This document shows positions 59,792 through 64,000 of a stretch of DNA of 64,000 nucleotides, piece after piece (position 1 is the stretch's first letter; each line of letters starts with the position of its first letter). The notes under the pieces were generated by a model. It did no database searches and was not told the origin of the DNA. It saw nothing but the letters and a program-made list of their open reading frames with translations. The position numbers and the translations under genes were made by a program. The stretch covers positions 18,291 through 82,290 of the forward strand of contig CASFTM010000006.1 in NCBI GenBank assembly GCA_949297775.1, written 5' to 3'. The stretch is from an uncultured bacterium. GTDB lineage: Bacteria > Elusimicrobiota > Elusimicrobia > Elusimicrobiales > Elusimicrobiaceae.

Positions 59792-61399
59792 ATGCCAAAA
59801 ATCAACTGTGCTATCTATACGCGTAAATCCACCGAACACGGCCTGGATATGGAGTTTAACTCGCTCCAAAACCAGGAGGAGGCCTGCAAAGCCTATATCC
59901 TCTCCCAAGCGTTTAACCAATGGGAATACTACAAAACCTATTCGGACGGAGGCATTAGCGGCGGCACGATGGAGCGACCCGGCCTTTTACAAATGCTGGC
60001 CGATATCCGCGCGCGCAAAATACAAATGGTGGTGGTGTACAAAGTGGACCGGCTGTCCCGCTCCATTATTGACTTCCACAAAATGATGCAGGAGTTTGAT
60101 AAATACGGCTGCAATTTTGTGTCTATCACGCAATCATTTGACACCAGTAACTCTATGGGGAAGCTGACGCTTAATATGCTTTTATCCTTTGCGCAATTTG
60201 AGCGAGAAGTATCCGCAGAGCGCGTACGCGATAAAATAGCCGCTAGCAAAGCTAAAGGCCTTTGGATGGGCGGCGTTCCGCCTCTTGGGTATGTATTAAA
60301 AGATAAACAATTGATACCAGATCGGCAAGAATCGCAGCTAGTTAATCTTATTTTCCAAAAGTATCTAGAGTTAGGAAGCATACAAGATACAGCTGATTGG
60401 CTCAACCAGCAGGGATATCATAGTAAATGCTGGCAGACTGCCGCAGGAAACAATATGGGCGGGCGCCCATTTAAGTATGGATCTATCCAGCGGATTTTGG
60501 GAAACCCTGTATATATTGGCAAAATTGCACACTTAGCCCGAAAGAAGGTGTATCCCGGTAAACATCCGGCTATTATCACAAAAGACTTATTTGAAGCCGT
60601 ACAGGCTAAAATGGGGGCAGATAGAGAGGGACTAAAAACGCGCCGCAGGTATATCCGGCAGGATAGCTTATTAGGCGATGTGCTGATAGATGAGCAGGGG
60701 CGGGCATATAAATTGTCAACGGGTAAGAAGGGAATTAGGCGGTTTAAATACTATGTAACACAGAACGGTGCCCATTTGGCCGTAGAGCAGTTGGATAATT
60801 TGGTCTTGCAAACTATTCAAAATGGTGATTATAGCGATATCTTGCCCAGGGTAACAGCGCAAAGCCTGCCGGGAAACGATGCTAAACGCTATTTAGAGCG
60901 GGTTGTTTGCCAAAAGGAGGGGAAGGCATGCCACGTGACTATTTATCTTAAAAAACAGCCTTTTGAAACGTTTTTAGAAGGAAAATATACGGAAGATGCG
61001 TTGAAAGAGGGCTCGCGGGCACAAATTAAGGGGGAAAGCATCGTGCTACAAGATACGTTTTATATAGATAATGTGTCGTCCACGCGGCTGCAAAATGGCA
61101 GTTCTAATAATATACTTACGGTACGGCAGTTGAATGAAAGCCTGGTACGCGGGCTGGCCCGGGCGTGGCAATTAAAGAAACTTATTGCCAGTGGGCAGAC
61201 CACGCGGGAGTGGGAAAAGAATAGCGGACTAAATAAGCGGACATTCGCCCGGTATTTGAATTTGTGTTATTTATCACCCAAAATAGTGACAGATATTTTA
61301 GAATTCAAAAATCCCCGGAATATGAGCCTTAAGGAATTAATGAATTTGGCGGAGGGGGAAACGGAGTTTGAACGGCAGGAAAGGGCGTGGTGCTGTTAG
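59792..61399 (+). CDS. Large serine recombinase (phage integrase-type)
   Basis: This 535-residue enzyme has the resolvase catalytic domain with nucleophile Ser13 in IYTRKSTEHG, SDGGISGGTMERPGLLQML, VYKVDRLSRSIIDFH and LLSFAQFEREVSAERVRDKIAASK, then the recombinase domain (ESQLVNLIFQKYLELGSIQDTADWLNQQGY...ILGNPVYIGKI). No zinc-ribbon cysteines are seen. The C-terminal region TTREWEKNSGLNKRTFARYLNLCYLSPKIVTDIL is an HTH-like end typical of phage members of this family. It presumably integrates or excises the element. The ATG at 59792 is preferred over longer frames that cross the repeat. Confidence 0.92.
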   Translation: MPKINCAIYTRKSTEHGLDMEFNSLQNQEEACKAYILSQAFNQWEYYKTYSDGGISGGTMERPGLLQMLADIRARKIQMVVVYKVDRLSRSIIDFHKMMQEFDKYGCNFVSITQSFDTSNSMGKLTLNMLLSFAQFEREVSAERVRDKIAASKAKGLWMGGVPPLGYVLKDKQLIPDRQESQLVNLIFQKYLELGSIQDTADWLNQQGYHSKCWQTAAGNNMGGRPFKYGSIQRILGNPVYIGKIAHLARKKVYPGKHPAIITKDLFEAVQAKMGADREGLKTRRRYIRQDSLLGDVLIDEQGRAYKLSTGKKGIRRFKYYVTQNGAHLAVEQLDNLVLQTIQNGDYSDILPRVTAQSLPGNDAKRYLERVVCQKEGKACHVTIYLKKQPFETFLEGKYTEDALKEGSRAQIKGESIVLQDTFYIDNVSSTRLQNGSSNNILTVRQLNESLVRGLARAWQLKKLIASGQTTREWEKNSGLNKRTFARYLNLCYLSPKIVTDILEFKNPRNMSLKELMNLAEGETEFERQERAWCC

Positions 61400-62238
61400 G
61401 GAAGAACAGTTTTTAATTTCGTTACCGATATATCCCAGCCGTCCCAATACAATAAAAACACATTGGGGAAGCTGGATTTGAATGAAACGCTCGTGTCGGA
61501 AAAAATAGGATTTCCTGTATGATAGTAAGGATATGTAATTAGCAAATCGCAAGCAGCACATTTATTAAGAAAAGAAGCATATTTTTTGTTTTTCTTATCA
61601 ATGGAATGCTGTAATGAGATAACAGGATTCTCCCAACACGTGCTATTGTTGTTAATATGAAAATTGGGATATTCAAACCACGATTTATGAAACGCCAAGC
61701 GGAAGTCTTGCCCATTGATTTCTATTTGTTTTTCTGTTAAATCTTCTGTAATTGTGCCACTATTTAGTATTGCTTCTAAAAATATTTTTTTCAGATTTTT
61801 GGTGTTTTCTTGTAGTCTTCTTACGCCTGGATTCTTTATATAATCAATATATTCTTGCCTGGTTTGGCTGTGCCACTTTCTGGGGTCATAAATATCAATT
61901 ACCAAGCTGAGACACATACCCTTTGTGTTTTTAACTTCAATACAAATATCCCGGGCAATTTCTGTCAGTATTTGGTTTACCCGGCATTGTTTGGTATTGT
62001 TGACCCATTCGGTCAGTTCCAATCCCTGTTTTTGCCCGCTTTTGGATGAAAATAGAAAATCAGGACTTTCTTGGGGTGAAATGTCCATCAATTGTTTAGC
62101 CCCCTTCCAAGCACTGCCCTCGGGCGTTTGTAAAAATAATTCCACATAAAAGGATTCCAGGGCTTTTTTCCTTTCTGGGGCAGGCGTTTCTATAAGTGTT
62201 TTGAAATATTTAATACGGTTTTTATCGGTAAAATACAT
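61396..62238 (-). CDS. Unknown protein with possible PD-(D/E)XK-like core
   Basis: This 280-residue soluble protein is convergent with the recombinase (4-base overlap). Residues about 55-80 (SPQESPDFLFSSKSGQKQGLELTEWVNN) show PDFLF...GLELTEW, reminiscent of the Asp and Glu strands of restriction-nuclease folds, although Thr replaces the usual Lys. Other parts are helical and aromatic-rich. It is AT-rich, near the island edge, and could be a defence or anti-restriction gene. The motif evidence is weak. Confidence 0.5.
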   Translation of the reverse strand: MYFTDKNRIKYFKTLIETPAPERKKALESFYVELFLQTPEGSAWKGAKQLMDISPQESPDFLFSSKSGQKQGLELTEWVNNTKQCRVNQILTEIARDICIEVKNTKGMCLSLVIDIYDPRKWHSQTRQEYIDYIKNPGVRRLQENTKNLKKIFLEAILNSGTITEDLTEKQIEINGQDFRLAFHKSWFEYPNFHINNNSTCWENPVISLQHSIDKKNKKYASFLNKCAACDLLITYPYYHTGNPIFSDTSVSFKSSFPNVFLLYWDGWDISVTKLKTVLP

Positions 62239-62287
62239 AAATTATGCTTACATTGTAACAGATTTGGATCCGCTCTTATTGGCGGCT

Positions 62288-62441
62288 AGAGAAAAAGGCC
62301 CATTCCAGGCCTTTTTCCTGTATCTCTAAAAGCTCTCTGGAACGGCAATGTATAAAAACGGCGGGAGCCTCCCGACGGGATCCGGGCCAGAAGGGCAACA
62401 AAAAAGCCGCTTACTTAAAAGCGGCTTTCTAAATGGTCGGG
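62288..62441. repeat. Direct repeat copy B (right edge of accessory island)
   Basis: This copy aligns without gaps to 40782-40935. Its minus-strand reading follows the 3' end of tRNA-Pro(CGG): CCA, then the terminator GCCGC / GCGGC with a T run, then the conserved 29-bp hairpin element. The terminator stem differs from copy A by compensating changes. Everything between A and B is accessory; the genes outside are core. Confidence 0.8.
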
Positions 62442-62510
62442 GCGGCGGGATTTGAACCCACGACCTCACGGTCCCGAACCGTGCGCGCTACCATCTGCGC
62501 TACGCCCCGA
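62434..62510 (-). tRNA. tRNA-Pro (anticodon CGG)
   Basis: The minus strand folds into a full cloverleaf: acceptor TCGGGGC / GCCCCGA, D-arm with AGATGGTAG, anticodon stem CACGG / CCGTG with loop TTCGGGA (anticodon CGG), T-loop GGGTTCAAATCCC and encoded CCA (62434-62436). It reads CCG codons. A terminator and the repeat copy B follow its 3' end, a typical position for island integration. Confidence 0.95.
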
Positions 62511-62524
62511 TAAATAGTTTTAAA

Positions 62525-62600
62525 TGGTCGGGAAGGCGGGAATCGAACCCGCGATCTCTCGCACCCCAAGCGAGCGCTCTACCTCTGAGCCACTCCCCGA
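62525..62600 (-). tRNA. tRNA-Pro (anticodon GGG)
   Basis: Cloverleaf on the minus strand: acceptor TCGGGGA / TTCCCGA (one G-T pair), anticodon stem CTCGC / GCGAG with loop TTGGGGT (anticodon GGG), T-arm GCGGGTTCGATTCCCGC, and CCA at 62525-62527. It lies 14 bases upstream of the CGG gene on the same strand, so the two are co-transcribed. Confidence 0.95.
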
Positions 62601-62637
62601 AAATCGTGCGCCATTTACTGGCTACACATATATTCTA

Positions 62638-62979
62638 TCATTCTTTTAGCAAATCTTCCAGCGTTTCTTTAATTTCCGTCAGAAGTTTGATGTCCGTGCG
62701 CGGCTTTTCTGGACCGCCGCCCGCGGGAAATTGATACTTGGAGAGCTGTTTTCTGGCGCCTTCCAGCGTCAGTTTGTGCTTATAAATTAAATCTTTAATT
62801 TTGAGAATGGTGTAGACGTCTGCCTTGGTGTAGCGGCGGTGGCCGCTTTCCAGGCGGATCGGGCGGATAAGGCCGAACTCGGCTTCCCAGTAGCGTACGG
62901 AATACTCCGGCACGCCGGTAATGCGTTTAACGTCCCCGATAGAGAAATAATCTTTCTCCTCGATTTCTTCCAATCCCAT
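62638..62979 (-). CDS. MerR-family transcriptional regulator (short)
   Basis: This 113-residue protein has the MerR winged helix (YFSIGDVKRITGVPEYSVRYWEAEFGLIRPIRLESGHRRYTKADVYTILKIKDLI) and a C-terminal helical region ending in an acidic tail. No metal-binding cysteines are present, so it is not a MerR-type metal sensor. This small form is widespread in anaerobes as a stand-alone regulator. It lies between the tRNA genes and adhE. Confidence 0.9.
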   Translation of the reverse strand: MGLEEIEEKDYFSIGDVKRITGVPEYSVRYWEAEFGLIRPIRLESGHRRYTKADVYTILKIKDLIYKHKLTLEGARKQLSKYQFPAGGGPEKPRTDIKLLTEIKETLEDLLKE

Positions 62980-63049
62980 ATAAATATTATATCATTTCAT
63001 GTTCTGCTGTGTATATTTGGGGGAAGCTCGCGCTGTGTCCGTGGCTGTT

Positions 63050-63080
63050 AAAAACCCCCGGTTTTGGGCCGGGGGTTTTG
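63050..63080 (-). terminator. Terminator of adhE
   Basis: AAAACCCCCGG / CCGGGGGTTTT stem followed on the minus strand by TTTTTAAC, 21 bases after the adhE stop. Confidence 0.9.
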
Positions 63081-63101
63081 TTTGGGTAATTTCAGCAAAG
63101 C

Positions 63102-64000
63102 TTATTTGGCTTTGTGTTTGACCGGTTCTCCGTAATAAGCTTTCAAGTACAAGTCCTTGATTTCGCTGATTAACGGATAGCGGGCGTTTCCGCCGGTGCA
63201 CTGGTCGTCAAAGGCGAGTTCGGAAAGTTTATCCAGGTTGTCCAGGAATTCCTTTTCCGGAATGCCGTACTCTTTGATAGAGCGGGGGATGTTGAGTTTG
63301 TGTTTCAACTCTTCCACCATATCAATCAGTTTCTGCACTTTGGCGTCCTTGTCGTCGCCCAGGTTGTTGTGCGGCAGCAGGAAGTCCACAATTTTGCCGT
63401 AGCGACCTTTGACGAACGGATATTTATATTGCGGGAACAAGCCCTGCTTGGTTGGTTTGTCCGTGGCGTTAAACTCAATTACATACGAAAGGAGCAACGC
63501 ATTGGCTAAGCCGTGCGGCACGTGGTACATTGCGCCCAGTTTGTGCGCCATAGAGTGCGACAAACCCAAAAACGCGTTGGCAAACGCCATACCGGCAATG
63601 GTAGCCGCATAGTGCATTTTTTCGCGGGCGTTGATGTCTTTGGCGCCGTTGGTGTAGGATTTTTCCAGGTATTTGAATACCAGGCGCATCGCTTCCAACG
63701 CCTGTCCGTCCGTAAAGTTCGTGGCGTATACGGATGTGTAGGCTTCAATGGCGTGGGTCAGCACGTCCAAGCCGGAGAACGCCGTCAACGATTTGGGCAT
63801 ATTGAGCACGAATTCCGGGTCAATGATAGCCATATCGGGCGTTAAGGCGTAGTCCGTAATGGCGTATTTGGTGCCGGTTTTTTCGTCGGTAATAATGGTG
63901 AACGGCGTAACTTCGGAACCGGTGCCGGACGTGGTGGGGATAGCCACCATCACGGCTTTTTTGCCCAAAGGCGGAGCCGCGTAAATGCGTTTGCGGATAT
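63102..64000 (-). CDS. adhE: AdhE-type iron alcohol dehydrogenase, C-terminal part (cut by window edge)
   Basis: The frame is open to the right edge: IRKRIYAAPPLGKKAVMVAIPTTSGTGSEVTPF begins the iron-dependent ADH domain of bifunctional aldehyde-alcohol dehydrogenase. Metal ligands lie in PHGLANALLL and GLSHSMAHKLGAMYHVPHG. INPxFV-type AdhE features and the ending QCTGGNARYPLISEIKDLYLKAYYG are characteristic of AdhE rather than stand-alone ADHs. AdhE makes ethanol from acetyl-CoA in fermentation. The N-terminal aldehyde dehydrogenase part is outside the window. A stop is followed by a strong terminator. Confidence 0.9.
   Translation of the reverse strand, partial: IRKRIYAAPPLGKKAVMVAIPTTSGTGSEVTPFTIITDEKTGTKYAITDYALTPDMAIIDPEFVLNMPKSLTAFSGLDVLTHAIEAYTSVYATNFTDGQALEAMRLVFKYLEKSYTNGAKDINAREKMHYAATIAGMAFANAFLGLSHSMAHKLGAMYHVPHGLANALLLSYVIEFNATDKPTKQGLFPQYKYPFVKGRYGKIVDFLLPHNNLGDDKDAKVQKLIDMVEELKHKLNIPRSIKEYGIPEKEFLDNLDKLSELAFDDQCTGGNARYPLISEIKDLYLKAYYGEPVKHKAK

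Noticed and set aside
1..64000. CRISPR arrays or insertion sequences with transposase genes
   Set aside because: I saw no regularly spaced direct repeats and no DDE or HUH transposase among the reading frames.

Overview
The window looks like part of a chromosome from a gut-type bacterium of the phylum Elusimicrobiota (Elusimicrobium-like). This is an inference from gene content: a prepilin with the GFTLIELLVVVLIIGILVAI N-terminus, a complete aerotolerance (Bat) operon, NADP-type glutamate dehydrogenase, an AdhE-type alcohol dehydrogenase and a LplT-PlsC-acyl-ligase fusion. Base composition looks close to 50% G+C over the core, with more AT-rich stretches in the accessory part. No rRNA and no CRISPR array was seen; two tRNA-Pro genes lie near the right end.

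Positions 1-40646 are mostly core genome. From left to right: an RNase H fragment and a dicarboxylate/amino-acid symporter; gdhA divergent from a short DtxR/MntR-like regulator; a tightly overlapping operon ileS-lspA-TPR lipoprotein-degenerate P-type ATPase-queF-PrcB-like protein; HU; plsY-gpsA; a secreted serine protease convergent with hflX; a prepilin whose start codon lies in the loop of a perfect 17-bp inverted repeat; miaA, and miaB with a PilZ protein. A long minus-strand operon then runs moxR-DUF58-membrane protein-batA-batB-batC-batD-batE-gmhA-rpiB-pgi (30182 down to 19272). After it come secreted or membrane proteins (a TraB/ChaN-like protein, a frameshifted relative, an esterase-like hydrolase), a MarR regulator with a probable leaderless promoter driving the lipid-recycling fusion protein, and an RsmF-type rRNA methylase.

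Positions 40647-62441 are an accessory island. It is bracketed by two gap-free 154-bp direct repeats (40782-40935 and 62288-62441, about 79% identical by eye). The right copy directly follows tRNA-Pro genes. Inside are: secreted DUF4424 and unknown proteins behind an amidase-like gene broken by one TAG codon; a WYL regulator convergent with a PD-(D/E)XK-like nuclease; a decayed coiled-coil gene; a phage packaging fragment (unknown protein, ParB-methyltransferase fusion, DUF5681, terminase large subunit) without structural genes; a type I restriction-modification operon (hsdR, an extra nucleoside-deoxyribosyltransferase-like/TIR-like gene, hsdS, a split hsdM); a GIY-YIG nuclease; a DUF2924-DUF5681-DUF2924 cassette; a membrane-protein gene in opposite orientation; a large serine recombinase; and a further nuclease-like gene.

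Positions 62434-64000 return to core genome: two tRNA-Pro genes, a MerR-family regulator and the C-terminal part of AdhE. The best candidate for something new is the deoxyribosyltransferase/TIR-like gene placed inside the restriction operon. Next are the pilin start-codon palindrome and the repeat-bounded, tRNA-linked island.
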